64,000 nt of DNA, taken from positions 62,001 to 126,000 of the forward strand of contig CAYNOT010000013.1 in assembly GCA_964398945.1 (NCBI GenBank). The letters are read 5' to 3'. Shown here one piece after another: positions 42,332 through 51,300 of this stretch. Position 1 is the first letter of the stretch. Every line of letters begins with the position of its first letter. Source of the DNA: JBGTGG01 sp964398945. GTDB taxonomy: Bacteria; Bacteroidota; Bacteroidia; Cytophagales; Cyclobacteriaceae. The notes under the pieces were generated by a model. That model was not told the origin of the DNA and did not search any database. It saw nothing but the letters and a program-made list of their open reading frames with translations. The position numbers and the translations under genes are program-made.

Positions 42332-42386
42332 CTTTGTAGTCTTTGGTGTTCTTCACCAACATACACACATCCCCGGTATCCTCTTA
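42332..42386 (-). repeat. Two-hairpin repeat, copy D (partial)
   Basis: Only the end of the element: GAGGATACCGGGGATGTG, then TATGTTGGTG-AAGAA-CACCAA with the right arm degraded. It lies between the LytTR regulator stop and the first small gene. Confidence 0.75.
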
Positions 42387-42459
42387 CAGGCCTGTACTAA
42401 ACATAATAATTCGGACTATTATTCCAACCCTTCCCTTAAAAAAATTAAATTCAAAACCC

Positions 42460-43221
42460 CTAACGGTCCAACCACGCCTTGAATTCCTGTACGCGTTCGC
42501 GCGCCACTACAATATCTTTATCATCCGAACCTTTCAATGTCAATTTCAACCGGCTGTTTAAGTACGTAACGATATCGGTAAACGCTCCATCACTGATCAG
42601 GTACTTCCGGTTGATGCGGAAGAACCGGTCCACGTCCACCATTTCCTGAATTTGCTCCAAGGTATAATCGAGGATTACATTCCGGTTTTCTGTGGTAAAG
42701 CAAAAGGTAGCTTTGTCGCGGCTATAAAAATAAAGGATGTCCTCAACCGAAATCGTCTTCAGGTGCTCCCCTATTTTCACTACAAACCTTGACTTGGTTT
42801 TCCTGGTCAAGGATTGCAATGCATGTTGGATATTCCCAAGCACCGCAGAAGTATCGGGTTTCGAAAAGCCGAGCTTCTTGAACTTGTTCAACATCGATTG
42901 AATATCGTCCGGATCGACAGGTTTTAGAATGTAGTCGATGCTGTTGACTTTGAAAGCCTTTATTGCATACTCGTCATACGCTGTGGTAAAAACGATGGGG
43001 CAATCAATTTGTGTGTGTTCAAATATTGTGAAGCTCAAACCATCACCGAGTTGAATATCCATCAGCACCAAATCGGGATGAGGATTTCCGTTAAACCACG
43101 CGACCGCATTTTTGATTGAATCGATTTTATCGACCACTTCAATGGATGCATCCACTTGCTGCAATATTTTTTGCAACCGGGTGGCCGCTAATGGTTCATC
43201 TTCAATGATCAATACCTTCAT
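42460..43221 (-). CDS. LytTR-family response regulator
   Basis: A 253-residue regulator: receiver domain (about 1-115) with the E7-D8 acidic pair, phospho-acceptor D55 in LVLMDIQLGDG, T79 in VFTTAY and K101 in ILKPV, then a LytTR DNA-binding domain (about 150-250: KFVVKIGEHLKTI-type strand, FFRINRKYLISDG). Overlaps the kinase gene by four bases (ATGA). Its last 35 bases recur at 38517-38551, flanking the accessory segment. Confidence 0.9.
   Translation of the reverse strand: MKVLIIEDEPLAATRLQKILQQVDASIEVVDKIDSIKNAVAWFNGNPHPDLVLMDIQLGDGLSFTIFEHTQIDCPIVFTTAYDEYAIKAFKVNSIDYILKPVDPDDIQSMLNKFKKLGFSKPDTSAVLGNIQHALQSLTRKTKSRFVVKIGEHLKTISVEDILYFYSRDKATFCFTTENRNVILDYTLEQIQEMVDVDRFFRINRKYLISDGAFTDIVTYLNSRLKLTLKGSDDKDIVVARERVQEFKAWLDR
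42461..42495. repeat. Right copy of 35-bp direct repeat (inside LytTR gene end)
   Basis: The 3'-terminal codons of the LytTR gene. Identical to 38517-38551 at 30 of 35 positions; the five differences are all transitions. The two copies are 3.9 kb apart in the same orientation. Confidence 0.75.
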
Positions 43222-44243
43222 TTCAATCCACTTTGTACCAGGGGCAGCCGGACCCGGAATTGTGTTTCGGTTTTCTCGATTACCACTTTATCATCGCTCA
43301 GAAAAGAATACCGGTTGATAATGTTTTCCAATCCCATTCCTTTGGGTTCCTCCATTGAAACATCTTTCGGTTGGAGGCTGTTTTCGACCACTATGGATTT
43401 CCCATCAGCATAAAGCTTGATTTCGAGCGGCATTTCTTTTGAAATCACATTGTGTTTGATCGCATTCTCAAACAACATCTGTACAGAGAGTGGGGCAACA
43501 TGCGTGGATAAACCATTGAGGTCAACATGTGTTATCAGATTGTTCTCAAAACGGATGTGTTGCAAAAACAAATAGGAATCCAAAAATTTCAGCTCGTCTT
43601 CCAGTGGTACAATTTCCTTATCGCGCGTATCCAGTACATACCGGTATACTTCTGAAAGCTGTTTAATGAATTTGGCTGCTTTGTCCTGGTCTTCATAAAC
43701 CAAATTGGTAAGCGCATTTAAACTATTGAAAAGAAAATGTGGGTTTACCTGGCTTTTAAGATTATCATATTGCGCTTTGATGTTTTCTTTCTCAAGTCGT
43801 TCACTTTTTAATACGGCCTGTTTCCAATTGAGAAAAAACTCACGCCCGTGAAGGAAAAGGGAAATGATAAGGGTAATTACCAACGCTACCCCCACCATGA
43901 TATCCACATCATCGCCAAAGCGGACAATCGTAAACCTTTCAAAAAGGAAAACCAAAAAATATACGATGCCCACACTATACAACACTGTGCAGATCATACC
44001 GACCACAAACCTTTTGACAGGTGCCTGGATCCAGGATATGTAATGATCGATAATATGACTTAACAGGTCATTTCCTTTCCATAAAAAAATCCACATGCTG
44101 GCTGTGTACAAAGAAACACTGATGAATACCGATGTCCTACTTTTAACGGTGTTGGAAAAAACCAAGGTCATAATAACCCCAACCACAATCAACAACAAAA
44201 TATCCCTCGCTTGTTTGAGCCAAAATTTCTGTTGCTGATCCAT
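43218..44243 (-). CDS. LytS-type sensor histidine kinase
   Basis: A 341-residue kinase with four hydrophobic segments in the first 135 residues, a short coiled coil (about 140-165) and the His_kinase core LKSQVNPHFLFNSLNAL with phospho-accepting H169. N-box FENAIKHNVISKEMP and G-box GMGLENIINRYSFL are intact. Partner of the overlapping LytTR regulator. The next gene upstream on this strand is the helical-repeat protein, 34 bases away. Confidence 0.9.
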   Translation of the reverse strand: MDQQQKFWLKQARDILLLIVVGVIMTLVFSNTVKSRTSVFISVSLYTASMWIFLWKGNDLLSHIIDHYISWIQAPVKRFVVGMICTVLYSVGIVYFLVFLFERFTIVRFGDDVDIMVGVALVITLIISLFLHGREFFLNWKQAVLKSERLEKENIKAQYDNLKSQVNPHFLFNSLNALTNLVYEDQDKAAKFIKQLSEVYRYVLDTRDKEIVPLEDELKFLDSYLFLQHIRFENNLITHVDLNGLSTHVAPLSVQMLFENAIKHNVISKEMPLEIKLYADGKSIVVENSLQPKDVSMEEPKGMGLENIINRYSFLSDDKVVIEKTETQFRVRLPLVQSGLK

Positions 44244-44277
44244 GGCGGGAATTTAGTGGTTCTATTTTAATTTGAAA

Positions 44278-44934
44278 TTATTTTTTACAAGCCCCTTCCA
44301 TTTGCACGGTCATGTCTTTTCCCCAGACGGGTGCCAAGGGGTTTTCGCTTGTAAATGTTTCAAACTTAGCAATTGCTGCTGTATTTGTTGCACACGCTTC
44401 ATCCGTGCCCGAACCAAAAAATTTAGCGGTCCCAAATTGCATTTGTGAAAGCAACGCCAAAGCCCTTGGGTTTTCCGGGTTCAATTTTACGGCTTTACTG
44501 AATTCCTGAAAAGCCATGCCTGAATATTGCTGTCCTCTTGATGCCGGGTCCACGGTAACCCGGATCATGTGCACAAAACCGATCAGCGCTACAATCTCCG
44601 ATTCGTTTGGCTTTACTGCTGCTGCCTTTTGAGCGGATGCAAGTGCTTTGTCCAGCAATGCATCTTTCTTTGCACCATCCTGCTCCTGTATGGCTGTAAT
44701 TAAAGTACCATATCCGGCATAGTAAAACGGTTCCCATTTGTCGGTTTCTTTTTGGGCAATGCGTTCAAATCCATTGACAGCAGATTGAAAATCTTCGGGG
44801 CTTTTTGCATTGTTTAATTGCTCAATGTTTTTCTTCATGACCGCTATATATTTATCGTCATTGGCATGAACAGTACTTGCAATTAATGCTAAAAGCAGAG
44901 CTAACAACACAGGGATAAAATTTAAATTTTTCAT
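44278..44934 (-). CDS. Exported TPR-like helical-repeat protein
   Basis: A 218-residue protein from ATG 44934, with a signal peptide (about 1-22, STVHAN). Helical pairs resembling TPRs are seen: FYYAGYGTLITAI...LDKALASAQKAAAVKPNESE and FQEFSKAVKLNPENPRALALLSQ. The C-terminus is short with two Cys. Likely a periplasmic scaffold. It follows the TonB receptor gene by 25 bases and probably shares its transcript, possibly also with the two-component genes downstream. Confidence 0.72.
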   Translation of the reverse strand: MKNLNFIPVLLALLLALIASTVHANDDKYIAVMKKNIEQLNNAKSPEDFQSAVNGFERIAQKETDKWEPFYYAGYGTLITAIQEQDGAKKDALLDKALASAQKAAAVKPNESEIVALIGFVHMIRVTVDPASRGQQYSGMAFQEFSKAVKLNPENPRALALLSQMQFGTAKFFGSGTDEACATNTAAIAKFETFTSENPLAPVWGKDMTVQMEGACKK

Positions 44935-44959
44935 AATGGTAATTGTTTTGTTTAGTGGA

Positions 44960-47098
44960 TTATAGAGTTGGTAATTGATTCGTGGTTTTATTTTTGGATA
45001 AAGTGATGAACACACCGAGAAACAAAAACCGTTTTGCCTGTTGTGTGATCGGGCGGCTTGCATAGAAACCATCCTGGTCAGGGGCTATACTATATTGATA
45101 GCCAAAAATATTGTCGCGGCCCAATAGGTTTGTGCATGACAAATGAACGATGATGTACGGCTTTGGCAAATAACTGATGTTGGCGCTTAAATCTTGATAC
45201 GAAGGTGTCCTTCCGCCATTGAACCCGGTCGTGTTCGGATCATTGTACGTGCGTGGCGAAGAAAAAGAATAGGTCAATCCCAGTTGCGATTTTAACCTGG
45301 TAAAGAAATGCTTGTACACCGCTGAGAAATTATGACGGGAGGCAAAATTTGGAGTGGAGGAAACCGGAAAGTCCAGATAGTTACGCTCCGTGTCGAGGTA
45401 CGAATAGGAAATCCAGTAGTCAACGTTTTTTAGCGACCTGTTATCGCGCCAGAACAATTCAAAACCTTTCGCAAACCCATCCCCGGTATTTTCCAATGTG
45501 TTGGGATCAGCGTTTACATATTTTACCAAATCAAAGTAGCGTTTGTAATATGTCTCTACACGGAACGTGCGGTTGTTGTTGATAAACTGATAATTGGCAA
45601 TGAAGTGCTCGGCTTGTTCTGATTGCAATTGCTGATCCAAAACAAAATATTTATTTAAAGGCGTTTGGCGAAAGCGTCCGTATGCCATCGACACTTGTCC
45701 GTTTTTTCCGGTCATGTACCCCAACGAAACCCGCGGATCAACGTTCAGCGTTTCCATTATTGAATTGTGTTCAACCCGAACACCCACACGTGTTACAAAT
45801 TTTGAGCTGGCATAAAAATCCGTTTCCATAAAACCAGCCGTGATCAATTCCGCAAAACCGTTGGCGGCATCACCAACCTGCTGATCAAAATCCAGGTTTA
45901 AAATTTCAACACCTGCTTTCAATTCGATATGTTCGTTGATGGAACCACTGACTACTGTTTTTGCATGCAGGCCACGTTCTGTAGTCACTCCTGAATAAGT
46001 ATTGTCAATCCGTTCATCGTTTTCCGAAACAGTATAGGAAAGGCCCGTCCGGATACTCCAGTTTTCATTGAGCGCCCCCTGGTACAATCCGTTGAGGTGT
46101 GTGTAGTTATTGGTAAGGCCATATAAAAACTTGTTGTCGTGGTTGCCAATTTCATGTTCATATAAAGCATAGTTTGAATGGTTGATATTGCCATAAAATT
46201 TTACCATTCCGGTTTTGCCCACCGATTGACGAACCGCGCCACTTGCACTGATCGAAGTTGGCGCTGTTGCCCAATCCAATTCCTGTTTGATCAAATCAAA
46301 GTATGGACGGATATTGGTGTACTGGATTTTTGCCCCGGCAGAACCACCCTCCCACGCCTGGGTATGCGCAACATCTGCACCCACCGATAGCAACCCGATG
46401 TCCGTGCGGTTTTCTTCCTCCTTATCTTTTGAATCCAATGCCAACACGGATGACAACGCCTGGCCATACTCGGCAGAGTATCCTCCCGTGCTGAAGCTTG
46501 TCCCTTTGAACATGAAGGGAAGGAACCTTCCGCGCGAAGGCGTGTTTGGAGCGGCAGGACTATAGGCATCCAGCACCACATTGCCATCAATAAACGTCCG
46601 GGTTTCATTGCCATCACCACCACGTACAAAAAGCCGTCCGCTCTCCCCTACTTTTTGTGTTCCCGGCAAGGTGTTCAGCGCCCCGGCAATATCGGCAGTG
46701 GCACCCGCAGTAGTGGCAATGTCGAGTGCTTTGAAAACTGTTCTGCGCGATTCATCACTGGCGGTAAACGATCCCGCGGTAATGGTAACGGTATTCAATT
46801 GGTTAATGGATTCCTGCAATTCAATGGTTACTGAGATGGCATTTCCATTTGCTGAAATTGTTTTTTGAAATTCCTTGTAGCCCACAAACGTTACGACCAA
46901 AATTTGTTCGCCCTTTTCATCAGAAACAAATTCGAATTTTCCTGTGGCATCGGTGGTGGTGCCATCGTACGTATCGCGCAGGAAAACATTGGCACCGGGA
47001 ACAGGCTCACCTTGCTTATCAGTTACTGTGCCTGAAATTTTGGTTTGGCCGTTTGTGAGAAACGGAATGATCATCAATAGGTAGTAAAGTCTTATCAT
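44960..47098 (-). CDS. TonB-dependent receptor with carboxypeptidase-like N-terminal domain
   Basis: A 712-residue outer-membrane receptor from ATG 47098, with a signal peptide (about 1-17). A carboxypeptidase-regulatory-like domain (about 20-100: ISGTVTDKQGEPVPGANVFL) is followed by a plug domain (FVRGGDGNETRTFIDG, FSTGGYSAEYGQALSSVL) and a barrel to the C-terminus. The ligand is unknown; the following helical-repeat protein and LytS/LytTR pair may belong to its regulation. A longer upstream frame has no signal peptide. Confidence 0.88.
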   Translation of the reverse strand: MIRLYYLLMIIPFLTNGQTKISGTVTDKQGEPVPGANVFLRDTYDGTTTDATGKFEFVSDEKGEQILVVTFVGYKEFQKTISANGNAISVTIELQESINQLNTVTITAGSFTASDESRRTVFKALDIATTAGATADIAGALNTLPGTQKVGESGRLFVRGGDGNETRTFIDGNVVLDAYSPAAPNTPSRGRFLPFMFKGTSFSTGGYSAEYGQALSSVLALDSKDKEEENRTDIGLLSVGADVAHTQAWEGGSAGAKIQYTNIRPYFDLIKQELDWATAPTSISASGAVRQSVGKTGMVKFYGNINHSNYALYEHEIGNHDNKFLYGLTNNYTHLNGLYQGALNENWSIRTGLSYTVSENDERIDNTYSGVTTERGLHAKTVVSGSINEHIELKAGVEILNLDFDQQVGDAANGFAELITAGFMETDFYASSKFVTRVGVRVEHNSIMETLNVDPRVSLGYMTGKNGQVSMAYGRFRQTPLNKYFVLDQQLQSEQAEHFIANYQFINNNRTFRVETYYKRYFDLVKYVNADPNTLENTGDGFAKGFELFWRDNRSLKNVDYWISYSYLDTERNYLDFPVSSTPNFASRHNFSAVYKHFFTRLKSQLGLTYSFSSPRTYNDPNTTGFNGGRTPSYQDLSANISYLPKPYIIVHLSCTNLLGRDNIFGYQYSIAPDQDGFYASRPITQQAKRFLFLGVFITLSKNKTTNQLPTL

Positions 47099-47327
47099 AA
47101 AAATTGGGGTCGTTCCCGTATTCGATGGCAAGATGTGGTGCTGATGGGGTATTCTATAATTCGGGTTACCCAACTGTAGTATAGCACGGATGGAGTGTAC
47201 TAACCCATGGATGAGCTCCCTGTACACGGATATAACCGTGAAGGGGCCTCACACCCTGTAAGGCGTTAAACAGATCGTGGATTTTGTAGCGCTATCAAAA
47301 AAAAGTTAACTTCGCACCGTGATTGGC

Positions 47328-47705
47328 ATGATCAGAAATTTTTCATTTTCAAAAATCCTATGGGGATTAATGGGATTATACTTGCTCAACATCAGTGTTG
47401 ACGCTACAGACCCAAACGCTGACCATCTCCCGGAAGATTTGTCAATCAATGACCAGGAAAGCATTATTGAAATTGTACTTGAACAAATTTTAGGCTTTGA
47501 AGACGCCATCAAAGAGTATGATGACCACGACCCGGAAGACCATAACAAAAAGTCGAATGTTAAAGTGGATTTTTTTTCACAGTATGCCCTGGATTCGCCC
47601 ATTAAAGAACCCGTCTTCAAAAGAAAGAAAAAGAAATACTACGACTACCCCATTTCTTTAGCCAAGGGTTTTGAAAGCCCCAAGACTACCCCTCCAAAAA
47701 TCTGA
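47328..47705 (+). CDS. Small exported acidic/basic protein, function unknown
   Basis: A 125-residue protein from ATG 47328; the earlier in-frame codon at 47319 is GTG. It has a signal peptide (about 1-26, NISVDA), then an acidic centre (DPNADHLPEDLSINDQESI, YDDHDPEDHN) and a basic C-terminus KRKKKKYYDYP. No recognised domain. It is followed by a terminator, so it is a separate unit from the HAEPL-motif gene. Confidence 0.6.
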   Translation: MIRNFSFSKILWGLMGLYLLNISVDATDPNADHLPEDLSINDQESIIEIVLEQILGFEDAIKEYDDHDPEDHNKKSNVKVDFFSQYALDSPIKEPVFKRKKKKYYDYPISLAKGFESPKTTPPKI

Positions 47706-47729
47706 TTTGTTTTTTAAGCATAACCGATT

Positions 47730-47758
47730 CCTATACCCAAGAGGTATAGGGTTTTCTT
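47730..47758 (+). terminator. Intrinsic terminator
   Basis: CCTATACC (47730-47737) pairs with GGTATAGG (47743-47750) around CAAGA, followed by GTTTTCTTG. Confidence 0.65.
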
Positions 47759-47779
47759 GTTATCCAAACAAATTAAAAA

Positions 47780-48649
47780 ATGAACATCAGAAAAAAATTG
47801 ATACCAATCGTTGCACTGGCGTTGGTATCGTCAACCTACACAGTTGCACAAATTACCAATTCCGAAAAGGACAGTTTGTACATTCAGGAAATAGAAGACC
47901 ATAAAGAACCCTACAAAGTCTTACATGCCGAGCCACTCTACATTGACCTGATCCGCGACCTCGGTGCAAGGAAAGGCGAAAAAGAGTGGAACCTGGGGTT
48001 CGGGCTGACTGACAAATTAAAATTTGACTCGTATGAAGCCCTTCTGGAATACGAATGGGCACCTATCGACCGGTTGGGATTGGAAGTAGAATTGCCCTTT
48101 ACTTTTTACTCACCTGTAAACGGAACGGAGAGAGACTCCATTCCTTCCAACCTATTGAACAGTTTGAAAGTTGCAGCGCAATGGTCATTTTTTGTAAGTG
48201 AAGCATGGGCTACTTCAATGGCGCTCGGATATATCAATGAATTTGTGCTCTCAGACTTTAGAAATTTTGGAAGCCCCTTGGTCAAAGGCAATGTTTACAA
48301 TCCATTTTTTGTAGTAGCAAAGCGGTGGGGAAACAATTACCATTCCATGATCTATACCGGGCCAATGATTGAACAGGACTTTAAAACAAAAAAAATACAT
48401 GGAACTTACGACATCAATGCAAGTGCGCATTATATGATTTCAGGTACAAGGAATTTTATTGGTATTGAGTTCAATATGACTTTCGCGAAGCATGACTTTG
48501 ATATGACCATGCGTCCACAGATGCGGTTGGAAATTACGAACAATTTATTGATTGGAATAGTAGCAGGGATTCCCGTAAGCAGGGAAAACGAAAGATTGAG
48601 TTCGTTTGTTAGGTTGATTTGGGAACCCGAGCACAAGAAAAAAAACTGA
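47780..48649 (+). CDS. HAEPL-motif outer-membrane protein, function unknown
   Basis: A 289-residue exported protein (signal peptide about 1-22). After a charged linker comes the block HAEPLYIDLIRDLGARKGE, then a barrel-like series of strands (EWNLGFGLTDKL, YEALLEYEWAPIDRLGLEVELPFTFY, MRPQMRLEITNNLLIGIVAGIPV). The HAEPL block recurs in a Bacteroidota family of uncharacterised envelope proteins, as far as I recall. I assign no function. Confidence 0.65.
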   Translation: MNIRKKLIPIVALALVSSTYTVAQITNSEKDSLYIQEIEDHKEPYKVLHAEPLYIDLIRDLGARKGEKEWNLGFGLTDKLKFDSYEALLEYEWAPIDRLGLEVELPFTFYSPVNGTERDSIPSNLLNSLKVAAQWSFFVSEAWATSMALGYINEFVLSDFRNFGSPLVKGNVYNPFFVVAKRWGNNYHSMIYTGPMIEQDFKTKKIHGTYDINASAHYMISGTRNFIGIEFNMTFAKHDFDMTMRPQMRLEITNNLLIGIVAGIPVSRENERLSSFVRLIWEPEHKKKN

Positions 48650-48759
48650 CAACCCATAAAACATACCTAAGCTAAAATTTAAGGAGTACCTTTTTATAGC
48701 GGGTATTTTTGCGTGGCCTGCCCATTTGAAATATCTGATACCAGCTATTTCCCATATCC

Positions 48760-49998
48760 TTACGCTTCAATTTTCTGCAATCGTTTTAACAATGGAGGAT
48801 GGCTATAATGGAAGAATACATATAACGGGTGTGGATATAAATTGCTCAAGCTATCAACAGAAAGTTTTTTCAATGCTGCGCTAAGTGCGGTTCCATTATA
48901 ATTGTCTTTTGCATAGGCATCTGCTTCAAATTCATTTTTACGACTGAGCATACTCATAAACAAACCGGTAATACCTGAGATTGGTGAAAAGAGGATCGTA
49001 AAAGCGATCAGGTTTAAATGAATGGCTTGCACCGTTCCACCCAACGCCAACGAAACATTTTCATTGAATATCATCAGGGACAATACATACAGTGTGAATA
49101 CAATCTGAACAACCGACAATACATAGCCCCAAATGATGTGCCTCTTTTTAAAGTGGCCAACTTCATGGGCCAACACGGCCACCAACTCCTCGGTGGTATG
49201 ATTTGCGATCAACGTATCATACAATACAATTTTCTTTTTCTTTCCAATACCGGAGAAAAAAGCGTTCGCCTTTTTCGAGCGTTTCGATCCGTCCAATACA
49301 AAAATATTATCCAGTGGGAAGTCGGTTTTTTTAGCAAAAATTTCAATCGCAGTTTTAAGGCCACCTTCTTCCAACGGGGTAAGTTTGTTGAACAGCGGCA
49401 GGATCAAAGAAGTGTAAAACATATTAACAAACAACACAAAAGCTGCTGCAATCAATGAAAACCAAATCCAGAAACCACTCCCGATGGATTGTATCAAATA
49501 AATCAGCAAAGCGAGAAGTCCACCGCCAATTATGGCTCCCAACAAATAACCTTTCAGCTTATCCAACACAAAAATTTTTACAGTGGTTTTATTGAAACCG
49601 AATTTTTCTTCAATCACAAAGGTGGCATACCCTTGAAAGGGCAGGGAAATAATATCCGAAGCAATCATGATGATGCCAAAAAAAACCAGCGCCAACAAAA
49701 TCTGGTTTTCGATTATCGGGCGCAGCAAAGAATCAATCCAGCCAAATCCACCAAAAAGCAGCATTGCGAATGAAATAGCAAAACTAAACCCGGATGAGAA
49801 AAATGAAAACCGGGTTTGCTCCCGATGGTAATCCAATGATTTTAAATACTTGTCGCGATCATAGAAACCGGCAACCTCATCTGGTATCTCCCTTTTTTGA
49901 GCTTTCAAATTAAGGTAGTCCAGTACCTCCCCAAAAATATAGCTGACCGATACAATAATTAAAATTATGGTGAGGATGGTTTCGGGAGTAAGCAACAT
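48760..49998 (-). CDS. M48-family CAAX-protease-like (Ste24-type) membrane peptidase
   Basis: A 412-residue integral membrane zinc protease. The catalytic site LAHEVGHFKKRH has HExxH at about 278-282, and the third zinc ligand is the Glu in NEFEADAYAKD. Several membrane segments precede and follow it, and GSKRSKKANAFFSG is the Ste24-type signature. In bacteria such enzymes take part in membrane protein quality control. The gene is divergent from the small membrane-protein gene at 50038. Confidence 0.9.
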   Translation of the reverse strand: MLLTPETILTIILIIVSVSYIFGEVLDYLNLKAQKREIPDEVAGFYDRDKYLKSLDYHREQTRFSFFSSGFSFAISFAMLLFGGFGWIDSLLRPIIENQILLALVFFGIIMIASDIISLPFQGYATFVIEEKFGFNKTTVKIFVLDKLKGYLLGAIIGGGLLALLIYLIQSIGSGFWIWFSLIAAAFVLFVNMFYTSLILPLFNKLTPLEEGGLKTAIEIFAKKTDFPLDNIFVLDGSKRSKKANAFFSGIGKKKKIVLYDTLIANHTTEELVAVLAHEVGHFKKRHIIWGYVLSVVQIVFTLYVLSLMIFNENVSLALGGTVQAIHLNLIAFTILFSPISGITGLFMSMLSRKNEFEADAYAKDNYNGTALSAALKKLSVDSLSNLYPHPLYVFFHYSHPPLLKRLQKIEA

Positions 49999-50011
49999 GC
50001 GTTTGGTTTAT

Positions 50012-50019
50012 TATCTTTG
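50012..50019 (+). promoter_or_regulatory. -7 box of the small membrane-protein operon
   Basis: TATCTTTG matches TAnnTTTG and ends 18 bases before ATG 50038. It lies in a 39-base divergent gap. Confidence 0.5.
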
Positions 50020-50037
50020 CAGCAATTTACTACTGTT

Positions 50038-50526
50038 ATGCGATTAAGAAAGGAAATTTCAAAATGGAGTTTTAAAACATTCTTAAAATGGTTCGGGGGA
50101 ATGTTTCTGTTCCTCAATATATTTTTTGCACTAGCCGGCTATGTTGATTACAAAGACCCTTTCAACAATCGGGAATTTTTATATCAATGGCTGACGATGG
50201 GGCTTTTTTATCCTCTCCTGCTCAGCGCTATTACAACAACGTCTTCCAGAAGCCTAACCATCACCTTGGGGGATTTCCAAACAATTCCCGACTTTCGTAA
50301 GAAATTATTATCCATCGCAACAGATGGTTTTGCCATTATCAAAGATGAACCTACCCTCACCGAGCTAAAACCAACTTCCTGGTTCTATAAAATTTTCTAT
50401 TCATGGAACGGGTCAGAAAACATTACCATCCGATGGACAGATGAGGAAGTTGTGATCCATGGCTCACAACGCAAAGTCTCAACGATTGAAGATTCCCTTA
50501 CGTGGAACAAAATGTTTAAAGTTTAA
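50038..50526 (+). CDS. Small membrane protein, function unknown
   Basis: A 162-residue protein from ATG 50038; the codon at 50017 is TTG. It has two N-terminal membrane segments (about 17-36 and 49-65), then a soluble part with a PH-like beta pattern (ENITIRWTDEEVVIHGSQRKVS). No family recognised. Two bases separate it from the DUF2721 gene, so the two form an operon. Confidence 0.65.
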   Translation: MRLRKEISKWSFKTFLKWFGGMFLFLNIFFALAGYVDYKDPFNNREFLYQWLTMGLFYPLLLSAITTTSSRSLTITLGDFQTIPDFRKKLLSIATDGFAIIKDEPTLTELKPTSWFYKIFYSWNGSENITIRWTDEEVVIHGSQRKVSTIEDSLTWNKMFKV

Positions 50527-50528
50527 CC

Positions 50529-50927
50529 ATGCAAATTTCCATCAATACGCCCGCCCTTTTGTTTCCGGCCATTACGCTGTTGATGTTGGCGTACACCAAT
50601 CGGTTTTTGGCATTGGCCACACTCATTCGAAACCTCAGCACGAAATGGAAACAAATCCCGGAAGATCGTACAGTCATCCGTGAACAAATCAAAAATTTAA
50701 AAAGACGCCTGGTCCTGATCAAACAAATGCAGGCTTCCGGAATATTAAGTTTTTTCGTGTGTGTATTGAGTATGTTATTATTCTATCTGGAATATGAGGT
50801 ATGGGCAGTACTTGCTTTTGGATTAAGTTTACTGCTGTTGCTCTTGTCGCTTGCACTTTCGTTGAATGAAATTTTTATTTCCACGCGGGCGCTGGAAATT
50901 GAATTGAAAGGAATGGAGGAAACATGA
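50529..50927 (+). CDS. DUF2721 membrane protein
   Basis: A 132-residue membrane protein matching DUF2721: an N-terminal segment (PALLFPAITLLMLAYTNRFLALA), the conserved central helix IREQIKNLKRRLVLIKQMQ and two hydrophobic segments (about 70-110), with a cytoplasmic end. Function unknown. The stop overlaps the ATG of a truncated gene by four bases. Confidence 0.8.
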   Translation: MQISINTPALLFPAITLLMLAYTNRFLALATLIRNLSTKWKQIPEDRTVIREQIKNLKRRLVLIKQMQASGILSFFVCVLSMLLFYLEYEVWAVLAFGLSLLLLLLSLALSLNEIFISTRALEIELKGMEET

Positions 50928-51001
50928 AAATAACAGCCACATTGATTCTATCCGTCATCTTATCATCTTCCTATGGGCAAGTAAGGTTATATATTATATA
51001 G
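50924..51001 (+). pseudogene. Truncated exported-protein gene at island edge
   Basis: ATG 50924 overlaps the DUF2721 stop (ATGA). The frame encodes a complete signal peptide, MKITATLILSVILSSSYGQ, then VRLYII and a stop. A gene ending right after its signal peptide, in the third position of an operon, is best read as the 5' stub of a gene interrupted at about 50980 by the restriction-modification island. The missing 3' part is not seen on the right side of the island. Confidence 0.6.
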
Positions 51002-51300
51002 TTGGCAGTAATAGGCCCGGACAATTTGGTCATCTAACGGGTGACACTCTACTAATAAAGATTCTCCACTTGGACAAGTGAACGGCTTCGGGACTACTTG
51101 GACTTTGAGAAAAATTAAAACGCAGGACAGAATAAAGAATACAACCGGCCCTTCGCGTTTTTAAGAAGAGTTCCCCACCGATTGCCCGCACATTTGGCAC
51201 ATGCCATAGCAGTTCAGACCCACCGAGACACCAAAGCTATGGCATAGCCAAATATCCTGCCCACCTCTAACAGACGACTTTAAATTTCCACAAACTATCC
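51002..51300. other. Gene-free left flank of restriction-modification island
   Basis: No gene seen. It contains a perfect nine-base inverted repeat, TGCCATAGC (51202-51210) and GCTATGGCA (51236-51244), with a 25-base spacer. The base composition changes to A/T-rich beyond about 51270. Confidence 0.4.

Noticed and set aside
39591..42386. Classical integron with attC sites
   Set aside because: The hairpin ends do not show the GTTRRRY/RYYYAAC core pair, and no tyrosine integrase gene is present in the window; only the layout is similar.
47099..47227. Upstream extension of the TonB receptor
   Set aside because: The signal peptide begins at ATG 47098; the extension would bury it.
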